Assembly (NCBI GenBank): GCA_963977425.1
Contig: CAXBOO010000004.1
Location: forward strand, 124,001-188,000
Source of the DNA: CAXBOO01 sp963977425
Lineage (GTDB): Bacteria; Bacteroidota; Bacteroidia; Flavobacteriales_D; Luteibaculaceae
Length of the DNA stretch: 64,000 nt
Reading direction: 5' to 3'
This document shows, piece by piece, positions 36,685 through 44,531 of this stretch. Position 1 is the stretch's first letter, and every line of letters starts with the position of its first letter. Both the position numbers and the translations under genes were made by a program. The notes under the pieces are model-generated. The model did no database searches, had not been told where the DNA came from, and saw only the letters and a program-made list of their open reading frames with translations.

Positions 36685-37188
36685 TATATCGAGTGCTGTC
36701 ATCGGGTTTGGATGAGTCCAAATAAAACCAAGAACAGCGACATTTTTAAAACCTATTGATTTCAATTCAAACATGTTGTCGGGTTGTATTCCTCCTAGTG
36801 CTACCCAATTGTTGGGAATGTTTTCCAAATTTTTAAGAGCAGGCAAAAGCGCTTCATTTTGGTGTCCTTTTTTACTGATTGAAGGGTATATCGGACTGAT
36901 GTAACAAAATTGAGTTGTACAATTATTGGCTTCGTCAATAGTATGCTTACTAGTAGATATTAAGGAAGTAGAACCATGCATTCCGATACAATGAAAAGGG
37001 GGAACACCACAGGTTTTGCTAAAGATTATTTTGCTGGAAAATGGACGGTATCTATTCCATTCTAAGTTGGTGAGCGCTTTTTTGCGTCTTAAATGTATGT
37101 GAGAGATGTTAGGTTCGGTTAAAGCTCTTTGATAGACTGCAATTTCCGATTCATGTGCTGTTTCTGGGCTAATGATAATTAGTTTCAT
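36667..37188 (-). CDS. ThiE/TenI-like protein, second copy
   Basis: 173 residues, shorter than the ThiE at 34881. The fold is recognisable from ISHIHLRRKKAL, FHCIGMHGSTSL, CYISPIYPSISKKGH and NWVALGGIQPDNMFEL. The usual pyrimidine-site motif near FTLNDN is missing or altered, so it may lack synthase activity and act like TenI, or serve another substrate. It is the last gene of a three-gene run with overlaps of 4 bases: phosphopantetheinyl transferase, GGGP synthase, this gene. That linkage rather than thiH proximity may define its job. Confidence 0.75.
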   Translation of the reverse strand: MKLIIISPETAHESEIAVYQRALTEPNISHIHLRRKKALTNLEWNRYRPFSSKIIFSKTCGVPPFHCIGMHGSTSLISTSKHTIDEANNCTTQFCYISPIYPSISKKGHQNEALLPALKNLENIPNNWVALGGIQPDNMFELKSIGFKNVAVLGFIWTHPNPMTALDILLDTL

Positions 37189-37886
37189 AATTCCAAAAGC
37201 AACTTAGGATTGTTCTCAACAGCTGTACCTATAACCACTGTGTTGGCCCCAGCTTTGAAAAATGCCTGAACCTCATGTTCTGTTCTAATGCCTCCCCCAA
37301 CGATAATATGAAAGTCAAACTTTGAGCGAATGGCAGTTAATAGTTCTAAGTCTATACTGTTGTCCGATCCAGAACCTGCTTCAAGATACAAATGCCTTTG
37401 ACCCGAATGCCATGCAAACGAAATTCTAGCCATAATTTCTTCGATGTCTTTCTCTGGATGAAAAGCTTTACTGTTGGTAACCTGTAATGTTGTTGATTCG
37501 TTTTTAGTATTGATAATGATGTAGGCACATGGGATGCTACGTATGTTTTTATTGTCAATTTCTTTCGATGCTTTTATAAGCTCGCTGCGGATGATTTTTT
37601 CATTATCAGTATTCAAAAAATTCAAAAATAAAATTGCATCTAATCCTTTGTAGGCTTGATTTGCACAACCAGGAAAGCCTATAATCGGTTTAGAGCTTTC
37701 TTTCTTAAATGTTTGAATAATTATTTTGCCGAAATCCGATTTAAGTGTACTGCCGCCTAAAAAAACACCTTCAATATTGGGGTTAGAATTAATGTGTTTT
37801 GCTTTAGCAATCCATAAATCCAAGTCAGATTCTTTTTCAGGATCAATTAATATGAATAACGATTTGTTTGGAATTTGGTCTTTCAT
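37185..37886 (-). CDS. Geranylgeranylglyceryl-phosphate synthase family protein
   Basis: 233 residues, TIM barrel of the PcrB/GGGPS family, which makes the ether bond between sn-glycerol-1-phosphate and a polyprenyl diphosphate. Marks: FILIDPEKE, EGVFLGGSTLKSD, PIIGFPGCANQ, YLEAGSGSD and FHIIVGGGIRTEHEVQ, followed by GANTVVIGTAVENN. This enzyme is archaeal in its classical role; homologues exist in Bacteroidota with an unclear purpose. Start ATG 37886 overlaps the PPTase stop by 4 bases. Family firm, product chain length unknown. Confidence 0.9.
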   Translation of the reverse strand: MKDQIPNKSLFILIDPEKESDLDLWIAKAKHINSNPNIEGVFLGGSTLKSDFGKIIIQTFKKESSKPIIGFPGCANQAYKGLDAILFLNFLNTDNEKIIRSELIKASKEIDNKNIRSIPCAYIIINTKNESTTLQVTNSKAFHPEKDIEEIMARISFAWHSGQRHLYLEAGSGSDNSIDLELLTAIRSKFDFHIIVGGGIRTEHEVQAFFKAGANTVVIGTAVENNPKLLLEL

Positions 37887-38434
37887 TTTTCTACGACACT
37901 CAGTGCCCAATCGTTGGTGAGAATGTAATGAGCTTGACAATTGAGAGTTCCAATATCAGAGTATAAAAAGATTTCGGCTTTGTTTTTTGAAAGTTCAGTA
38001 ATCACAATGTCTTTCAAGGCAATGTATTCTTCAAACCATTTGTAGGCAGCTTCTTTTAAACTCCATATTAAGGTGTAGTACTCTAAACTTGTTAAATGCG
38101 AAGGTTTTCTGACGTCATGTTTGCTGATGAATTTGTTTTTCACCCGTTCGCATTTTTCGTTGATATTTTGAATGTCGATACCTATTTCATGAGATTTGCA
38201 TCGTGCCACACATACCCAACCGTGACTATGAGAGTTGCTTATACTATATGCATCCAAATCATATGGTGCACCAGTTGTTTTTTTTTGAATGGAATTATTG
38301 AACCAAAGAGCGAACATTTCTTGACTTAACAATTTTTCGGCCTTTAATAAATCCACCTTGTTTTGATGCTCGTAAGTACGGCCGACACTGCATTCGGTAT
38401 GCCCAAGTAAATATGTTGAGTATGCTTCTAGCAT
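37883..38434 (-). CDS. 4'-phosphopantetheinyl transferase superfamily protein
   Basis: 183 residues, Sfp-type or AcpS-like half. Transfers the phosphopantetheine arm of CoA to a carrier protein. Metal/CoA-binding signature EIGIDIQNI and the WSLKEAAYKWF motif are intact, as is the SISNSHSHGWV strand. It begins with ATG 38434. First gene of the PPTase-GGGPS-ThiE-like operon. The target carrier protein is not in the window; it may be the fatty-acid ACP or a specialised one. Confidence 0.85.
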   Translation of the reverse strand: MLEAYSTYLLGHTECSVGRTYEHQNKVDLLKAEKLLSQEMFALWFNNSIQKKTTGAPYDLDAYSISNSHSHGWVCVARCKSHEIGIDIQNINEKCERVKNKFISKHDVRKPSHLTSLEYYTLIWSLKEAAYKWFEEYIALKDIVITELSKNKAEIFLYSDIGTLNCQAHYILTNDWALSVVEK

Positions 38435-38452
38435 GCTAGGTATTGTATATAA

Positions 38453-38483
38453 TTGGAATTCCCTAATGTATTACTTAATTTTG
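38453..38483 (+). promoter_or_regulatory. Full Bacteroidota promoter of ahcY
   Basis: TTG at 38453-38455, 20-base spacer, then TAATTTTG at 38476-38483, matching the TTG/TAnnTTTG consensus in sequence and spacing. The ATG follows 17 bases later. Confidence 0.7.
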
Positions 38484-38500
38484 CCAAACAATATTTCATA

Positions 38501-39814
38501 ATGAGTACTGTACAAGAACAAATGAATTACAAAGTTAAAGACATTAGCCTTGCCGAATTCGGACGTAAGGAAATAACATTAGCCGAGGCTGAAATGCCAG
38601 GTTTGATGTCATTAAGAGAAGAATTTGGCGCTGCAAAGCCTCTTGCTGGTGCAAGAATTGCTGGTTGTCTTCACATGACAATTCAAACGGCTGTATTAAT
38701 TGAAACTTTAGTTGCCCTTGGCGCTGAAGTTACTTGGTCGTCTTGCAACATATTTTCAACTCAAGATCACGCTGCTGCTGCAATAGCTGCAACTGGCGTT
38801 CCTGTTTTTGCATGGAAAGGTCTTACAGAAGAAGAATTTGATTGGTGTATCGAAAAAACCATTCGTGGTTTTAAAGACGGAAAAGCACTGAACATGATCT
38901 TAGATGATGGTGGTGATTTGACGAACATGGTTTTCGATCGTTTCCCAGAATTGACGAAAGACATTAAAGGATTATCAGAAGAAACTACTACTGGTGTACA
39001 TCGTTTGTACGAGCGTATGAAAAACGGTACTTTGGTTATGCCGGCTATCAACGTAAACGATTCAGTTACTAAATCGAAGTTTGATAACAAATATGGTTGT
39101 AAAGAATCTTTAGTAGATGCTATCCGTCGTGCTACAGATACAATGATGGCTGGTAAAGTAGCTGTTGTTTGTGGTTATGGTGATGTTGGTAAAGGTTCAG
39201 CAGCTTCATTAAGAGGTGCAGGTGCTCGTGTTATTGTTACTGAAATAGATCCTATTTGTGCACTACAAGCTGCAATGGATGGTTTCGAAGTAAGAAAACT
39301 AGAAAATGTAGTTGGTAACGTTGATATCGTTGTAACAACTACGGGTAACAAAGACATCGTTGTAGGTAAGCATTTCAAAGCAATGAAGGACAAAACCATT
39401 GTTTGTAACATTGGTCACTTCGATAACGAGATTGATGTTGCTTTCTTGAACAACAACTATGGCAATACTAAAGTTGAAATCAAACCACAAGTTGATTTGT
39501 ACAACATTGATGGAAAAGACATCATTCTACTTGCTGAAGGAAGATTGGTAAACCTTGGTTGTGCTACTGGGCACCCTTCGTTTGTAATGTCAAATTCATT
39601 CACAAACCAAGTTTTGGCTCAGCTAGAACTTTGGAACAATTCAGATGCTTACAAAAACGAAGTGTATATGTTGCCTAAACATCTTGATGAAAAGGTTGCG
39701 AAATTGCACTTAGCTAAAATTGGTGTAGAACTTACAGAGCTTTCTGAAGAGCAAGCTGCTTACATTGGCGTAACAGTTGATGGACCATACAAAGCTGAAC
39801 ATTACCGTTACTAG
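38501..39814 (+). CDS. ahcY: Adenosylhomocysteinase
   Basis: Hydrolyses S-adenosylhomocysteine to adenosine and homocysteine, NAD-dependent, relieving product inhibition of methyltransferases. 437 residues. Marks: ARIAGCLHMTIQTAVLIETL, SSCNIFSTQDHAAAAIA, MILDDGGDLTN, EETTTGVHRLYERM, NVNDSVTKSKFDN, the NAD site GYGDVGKGSAAS, and CATGHPSFVMSNSFTNQ near the end with the C-terminal PYKAEHYRY. Start ATG 38501 fits the promoter position and the family. Codons look biased toward high expression. Terminator follows. Confidence 0.97.
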   Translation: MSTVQEQMNYKVKDISLAEFGRKEITLAEAEMPGLMSLREEFGAAKPLAGARIAGCLHMTIQTAVLIETLVALGAEVTWSSCNIFSTQDHAAAAIAATGVPVFAWKGLTEEEFDWCIEKTIRGFKDGKALNMILDDGGDLTNMVFDRFPELTKDIKGLSEETTTGVHRLYERMKNGTLVMPAINVNDSVTKSKFDNKYGCKESLVDAIRRATDTMMAGKVAVVCGYGDVGKGSAASLRGAGARVIVTEIDPICALQAAMDGFEVRKLENVVGNVDIVVTTTGNKDIVVGKHFKAMKDKTIVCNIGHFDNEIDVAFLNNNYGNTKVEIKPQVDLYNIDGKDIILLAEGRLVNLGCATGHPSFVMSNSFTNQVLAQLELWNNSDAYKNEVYMLPKHLDEKVAKLHLAKIGVELTELSEEQAAYIGVTVDGPYKAEHYRY

Positions 39815-39842
39815 AATATAAATTATTCTAACAATATATTTT

Positions 39843-39875
39843 AAAAAGGCTTGGTGTAAAAACCAAGTCTTTTTT
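39843..39875. terminator. Bidirectional terminator after ahcY
   Basis: Arms AAAGGCTTGG and CCAAGTCTTT pair over 10 positions with one G-U, followed by T5-6. It touches the stop of the converging lipoprotein gene at 39874. Confidence 0.75.
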
Positions 39876-40293
39876 AGTTTACAATATTTATTCTTTGACC
39901 ATCAAAATCGCAAGTGTATTCTTGTAAAGGAACTGTTGCTTCTCCGCCAATTGGGTTGCCATCAGTCAAAATCCAGCGACTATTGCTGCATGGGTCTTTT
40001 ACTGCAATATTAGAGCTGTCGAGTGAAACTCTGCAATTGTTGTCAGGTAAATAAGTGCTATGTCTGTCGTAACATTTTATCACTTCTTCTGTCCGTCTAT
40101 ACAGGATTAAGCCCTTTGAACCACCTGTTAGGTATACAACACCACCAACAACTTGTAAGTCTATTAGATCTGGGTTGTTGATGCTTTTATTGATTTGAAT
40201 AGGAACATAGGGTATATATCTTGTATTTGTATCTTTACAAGAAATAAAGATTGAATTTGCAAAGAATAGCCCAAATACTAGTAATAATCTCAT
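39874..40293 (-). CDS. Lipoprotein with a Rieske-like fold lacking cluster ligands
   Basis: 139 residues. Lipobox IFISC, then CKDT, which fits surface or outer-membrane export. The C-terminal part follows Rieske landmarks in order: IKCYDRHSTYLPDNNCRV, then VKDPCSNSRWILTDG, and the proline-loop region NPIGGEATVPLQEY followed by DFDGQRINIV. A working Rieske site needs C-x-H and C-x2-H; here the second pair is C-S-N-S, so a [2Fe-2S] cluster is unlikely. Family assignment is by motif order only. The start region (40251-40293) overlaps, head to head, the gene on the other strand. Confidence 0.6.
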   Translation of the reverse strand: MRLLLVFGLFFANSIFISCKDTNTRYIPYVPIQINKSINNPDLIDLQVVGGVVYLTGGSKGLILYRRTEEVIKCYDRHSTYLPDNNCRVSLDSSNIAVKDPCSNSRWILTDGNPIGGEATVPLQEYTCDFDGQRINIVN

Positions 40294-40643
40294 TTTTTGT
40301 AGGTGTCCCAATAGTTTCATACGCTCAAAGTTCTTCTTCTCAAGCCAAAGGATGGCAATTCAAAGGTAAGGGTAAAGAAAAAGATAAGTACATGCGCAAA
40401 GCGGCCAAGCAGAGTGCAAAGATTAAAAGAGAAAATAGAAAGATGTCAGGAAGGCAAAAAGCCCGAGGGAAACAGAGAGTTACTGACGTTTGGAAGCACG
40501 ACGATAAAGTAAAGTCGTTGAAAGAGAAAGAAGCAGGTTATGTCTACAAAGGGCGTTCTAAGCGCCATGTAAAGGTTCAAAATAAAAAGACAAAGCGCAG
40601 GATGAAGAAAAGCTTAAAGAAACATCGGAAGTTAAAACGATAA
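40251..40643 (+). CDS. Secreted Lys/Arg-rich small protein
   Basis: 130 residues. Signal peptide (about 1-25: ILVIISFFVGVPIVSYAQ), then a strongly basic mature part, rich in Lys, Arg and Gln, such as KGKGKEKDKYMRKAAKQ and KRHVKVQNKKTKRRMKKSL. Predicted charge is far above +20. It could coat or bind polyanions such as DNA or acidic polysaccharide; no family recognised. Start is TTG at 40251 (or TTG 40257). Its first 43 bases overlap, antisense, the start of the lipoprotein gene on the minus strand. The signal peptide in one frame and the lipobox in the other argue that both are real. Confidence 0.6.
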   Translation: MNLQRIAQILVIISFFVGVPIVSYAQSSSSQAKGWQFKGKGKEKDKYMRKAAKQSAKIKRENRKMSGRQKARGKQRVTDVWKHDDKVKSLKEKEAGYVYKGRSKRHVKVQNKKTKRRMKKSLKKHRKLKR

Positions 40644-40818
40644 TTACTTTAACCGCTTGTAATTCAAATGGCCCATAGGTACATTTTAACATATTTTTCG
40701 TTTAGGATTAAAATATTCCACAGGAATAGTGTTCACATAAAAAGGGTAATGTAAAATTCATTTATCCTTAAAATGTATTTTTGTTCGCCTTCATATTGCA
40801 GAAGTTATAAAATACATT
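40644..40818 (+). other. Leader region of the TonB-receptor block
   Basis: 175 AT-rich bases. No gene, no clear terminator. It contains the -7 element at 40776-40783. Confidence 0.4.
40776..40783 (+). promoter_or_regulatory. -7 element of the TonB-receptor gene
   Basis: TATTTTTG matches TAnnTTTG and ends 35 bases before the ATG at 40819. No TTG at -33. Confidence 0.45.
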
Positions 40819-43800
40819 ATGAATAAAACTTTACTACTCATATTTTCCGTGTTGCTTGGTACATCAATGGTGTTCGCGCAAGCAGGCTCAGGCGGATTAA
40901 AAGGAACGCTTACCGATAAAAACAATGGAGAAGTACTTCCATTTGTTAATGTCCTCTTATTAAAGAATGGATCCAATGCAGGTGGTGGAACAACAGACTT
41001 TGATGGAAAATTCACTATCAAACCACTAGAGCCAGGTACTTATACCGTAAAAGTTTCTTCTGTTGGGTATACTGCAAAAACAATTGAAGGCGTAGTTGTA
41101 AAATCAAGTAAGTCTACATATTTAGATATAGCCCTAACTTCAGGTATCGACCTTGAGGCTGTTGAAATTGTAAAATATTCAGTTCCAATTATCGATAAGG
41201 ATAACACCGCATCTGGTGAAACTATGGATAGAAAGCAAATTGCTGCTATTCCCGGTAGATCTGCTACGGCTATTGCTCAAACTACTGCTGGTGTTTCTAC
41301 TGCTGGTACAGGTGGTGGAGTTTCTATCCGTGGTGCAAGAACAGGTGGTAGTTTTGTATACATCGATGGTGTGAAAGTTCGTGGTGCTGACAACTTGCCT
41401 AAATCTGCAATACAACAAGTATCTGTTATTACGGGTGGTCTTCCAGCAAACTACGGTGATGCAACTGGTGGTATTATTTCTATTACTACTCGAGGACCTT
41501 CAGCTCAGTATTATGGTGGTGTTGAAGCTTTAACTTCAGGATTAAGATTCGGAGACGAAGTAAAAGGTTTTGATAGTTACGGTCAATCTATCTTAGAAGC
41601 ATCTTTGTCAGGACCCTTGTTGTTTAGAAAAGATGAGAATGGTGAAAAAGATAAGCCCGTTTTAGGTTTTGTGTTGTCTGGTAACTATACTCGTACCGAA
41701 GACCCTATTCGTTCTTACAACGGAATGAACATCATTTCTGATGAGGCTAGAGCAAAACTTATTGCTAATCCATTAAGCCGTTCACAAAACGGACAAGGTG
41801 ATGGTGTAATTTACAATACTGATTTTTCTAGAGCTAGTGATTTCAATAATGTGGAAACATCTATCAATACTGGTAATACACAAGTAAACATTGCTGGTAA
41901 AATTGACGTAACGACAACTCCTACAGTGAATTTGTCATTCGGTGGTAGAATGGCTTACCAAAAAGGTAACAACTATAGTGGTGCAGGTTCATTGTATAAC
42001 CCAGACGAAAATAGCTTGTATACCAACTTAGATTATTCTTTCAATGCTAGATTTTCTCAAAGATTTGAGAACAGCAAAGACGAAGAAAATTCTTTGATTA
42101 AAAATGCATTCTATTCTGTAATGGTTGATTACTCAAAAGTTTTACGTAAAACTGAGCATGAAACTCATAAAGAGAATTTCTTCGATTATGGTTATGTAGG
42201 AAAATTTGAACTTTTGAAAGATTCAAACCAATTTGTATTATATCCAAGTGGTAACAGTCCTCAATACTACAGACAAGAAGATGTACCTGGTGATACATTA
42301 GTTGTGTTTACTCCAGGAACTAAGAACCCATTGTTGGCGAACTATACTTCAGCTTATTTCGACTTGTTTGATGAGACAGAAGGAAACTACGATAAGCTTG
42401 GTAACATTATCAACAGAGGTCTTCGTAATGGTGATGCTCCTTCAAGAGTTTACAGTATTTGGAACAACATTGGGGCGCCAACTTCAGGTTTCCAAAAAAT
42501 TGATAACTCTCAGTTTAGAGTTTCTGCTTCAGGTTCTGCTGATATCGGAAACCATGCAGTACAATTAGGATTTGAATACGAGCAAAGGGTTGATAGAGCG
42601 TATACTCTAAACAACTTAGTAACAAATGAAACAGGCCGTGGAAACAACATTTGGTCTGTAATGAGAAACTACACAAACTTCCACCTTAAAAACTTGGATA
42701 GAAGTGATTCAACTATTACTTACAGAGATTCTCAATTCCCTTATGTAACCTTCAATACTTTGGTCGATTTAGAATCACAAAGAACATTTGATAGAAGATT
42801 AAGAGAAAAATTAGGGTTAGATCCAAATGGAGATGATATCATCAACATCGATGCTATAGATCCTTCTGTATTGAGTTTAGATTTATTCTCAGCTGAAGAT
42901 TTGTTGAACAATGGTCAACGTCTTCCAAACTATTATGGATTTGATCCTTATGGTAATAAAACTACTGGTAAAACTACCTTGAACGATTACTTTACAGCAA
43001 GAGATGCTGATGGTAACCTTACAAGACCAATCAGTGCTTTTGAACCTATTTACTTTGCGGGTTACATCATGGATAAATTCGAATTCGATGATTTAATTTT
43101 CAACGTTGGTTTACGTGTTGATAGATACGATGCAAACCAGTCTGTATTAAAAGACAAGTACATCATGGCAGATGCTTATTCTGTTAAAGATTTGGCATCA
43201 GCGTCTAACGGTAATTTAGTAGATGCGTATAACAACCGTCCTGCTAACATCGATGAAGACTTTGCTGTATATGTTGACGATATCAGAAACCCAAGAAGTG
43301 TAGTTGGTTATAGAGATGGTGATACATTTTACGATGCAAATGGTAATGTTGTAAACCCTAAGTCTGGAGCTGTTTCTGGAAGCAACGGTGAAATAGCACC
43401 TTGGTTGAAAGATTCAGACAACGATGAATTAGATGCAACTAGTTTTGAAGATTATACGCCGCAGGTAAACATCATGCCTCGTATATCATTCTCGTTCCCG
43501 ATTTCTGACGTAGCATTGTTCTTTGCTCACTACGATATCTTGACAAGAAGACCAGTTTCAAGTAACCGTTTGGATATCATCAGATACCAATACATCAGAA
43601 CATTAGGTTCTGCTTCAAATAATGTAATTACTAACCCAAATCTTCGTCCTGAACAAACCATCGATTATGAAATTGGATTCCAACAAAAGTTGAATGCAAC
43701 TTCAGGTTTGAAAATATCTGCTTTCTATAGAGAGAACAGAGATCAAATTCAAGTATTCCAAAACGTAGGTGCATATCCTCAAGATTACTTCTCTTTTGAT

Positions 43801-44514
43801 AACCTAGATTTTGGTACAGTAAAAGGTTTAACAGTAGGTTACGATTTACGTAGAACTGGAAACATTTACATGCGTGTAAACTACACACTTCAGTTTGCTG
43901 ACGGTACAGGTTCATCTGCAGGTGGTGCAGCTGTTAACTTAAACAACACTGACTTCTCTACATTAAGAACCATTTCACCATTGAACTACGATCAACGTCA
44001 CAGAATTAACGCTAACGTCGATTATCACTATGGAGAAGGTAAATCTTATGATGGACCTAAAATTGGTGGAAAAGATATCTTCGCTAATGCTGGTGCCAAC
44101 TTAGTATTCAACTTAGGTTCTGGTACTCCTTACTCTGCATCTTCAGATTCTTTCAACCGTAGGTTAGATGGTTCTATCAACGGTTCACGTTTACCTTGGA
44201 CATTTACTATCGATGCTACATTTGATAAAACGTTCAAAATCAAGTATGGTAAAGAAGGTAAAAAAGACTTTAATCTAAATGCTTATGTATTGGTTAACAA
44301 CTTGCTAAACGCAGAGAACATTGTTGGTGTATTCCCAAATACGGGTAACGCTGATGATGATGGATACTTAACAGATCCAGATTACCAAGCTCAATTCAGA
44401 CAAAAAAATGATGAGCAAGCTTACCGTGATTTGTACGCTCTTAGCTTAATTCAAGGTGGCGGTAATTATATGGCACCACGTACCATTCAATTAGGAGTTA
44501 GAATAGATTTTTAA
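40819..44514 (+). CDS. TonB-dependent receptor with carboxypeptidase-like N-domain
   Basis: 1231 residues, outer membrane. Signal peptide to about residue 21 (VFAQ). Residues 24-115: carboxypeptidase-regulatory-like fold (KGTLTDKNNGEVLPFVNVLL ... TDFDGKFTIKPLEPGTYTVKVSSVGYT). About 130-230: plug domain (AIPGRSATAIAQTTAGV, GVSIRGARTGGSFVYIDGVKV, QVSVITGGLPANYGDATGGIISITTRG). The rest is a 22-strand-type barrel; it ends in RTIQLGVRIDF, an outer-membrane terminal strand. Substrate unknown; there is no SusD partner, and instead a large T9SS cargo and a PorV-like barrel follow, 17 and then 20 bases apart. Codon use (AAC over AAT, CGT) suggests high expression. Confidence 0.92.
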   Translation: MNKTLLLIFSVLLGTSMVFAQAGSGGLKGTLTDKNNGEVLPFVNVLLLKNGSNAGGGTTDFDGKFTIKPLEPGTYTVKVSSVGYTAKTIEGVVVKSSKSTYLDIALTSGIDLEAVEIVKYSVPIIDKDNTASGETMDRKQIAAIPGRSATAIAQTTAGVSTAGTGGGVSIRGARTGGSFVYIDGVKVRGADNLPKSAIQQVSVITGGLPANYGDATGGIISITTRGPSAQYYGGVEALTSGLRFGDEVKGFDSYGQSILEASLSGPLLFRKDENGEKDKPVLGFVLSGNYTRTEDPIRSYNGMNIISDEARAKLIANPLSRSQNGQGDGVIYNTDFSRASDFNNVETSINTGNTQVNIAGKIDVTTTPTVNLSFGGRMAYQKGNNYSGAGSLYNPDENSLYTNLDYSFNARFSQRFENSKDEENSLIKNAFYSVMVDYSKVLRKTEHETHKENFFDYGYVGKFELLKDSNQFVLYPSGNSPQYYRQEDVPGDTLVVFTPGTKNPLLANYTSAYFDLFDETEGNYDKLGNIINRGLRNGDAPSRVYSIWNNIGAPTSGFQKIDNSQFRVSASGSADIGNHAVQLGFEYEQRVDRAYTLNNLVTNETGRGNNIWSVMRNYTNFHLKNLDRSDSTITYRDSQFPYVTFNTLVDLESQRTFDRRLREKLGLDPNGDDIINIDAIDPSVLSLDLFSAEDLLNNGQRLPNYYGFDPYGNKTTGKTTLNDYFTARDADGNLTRPISAFEPIYFAGYIMDKFEFDDLIFNVGLRVDRYDANQSVLKDKYIMADAYSVKDLASASNGNLVDAYNNRPANIDEDFAVYVDDIRNPRSVVGYRDGDTFYDANGNVVNPKSGAVSGSNGEIAPWLKDSDNDELDATSFEDYTPQVNIMPRISFSFPISDVALFFAHYDILTRRPVSSNRLDIIRYQYIRTLGSASNNVITNPNLRPEQTIDYEIGFQQKLNATSGLKISAFYRENRDQIQVFQNVGAYPQDYFSFDNLDFGTVKGLTVGYDLRRTGNIYMRVNYTLQFADGTGSSAGGAAVNLNNTDFSTLRTISPLNYDQRHRINANVDYHYGEGKSYDGPKIGGKDIFANAGANLVFNLGSGTPYSASSDSFNRRLDGSINGSRLPWTFTIDATFDKTFKIKYGKEGKKDFNLNAYVLVNNLLNAENIVGVFPNTGNADDDGYLTDPDYQAQFRQKNDEQAYRDLYALSLIQGGGNYMAPRTIQLGVRIDF

Positions 44515-44531
44515 TTGATTAAACAAAGAAA

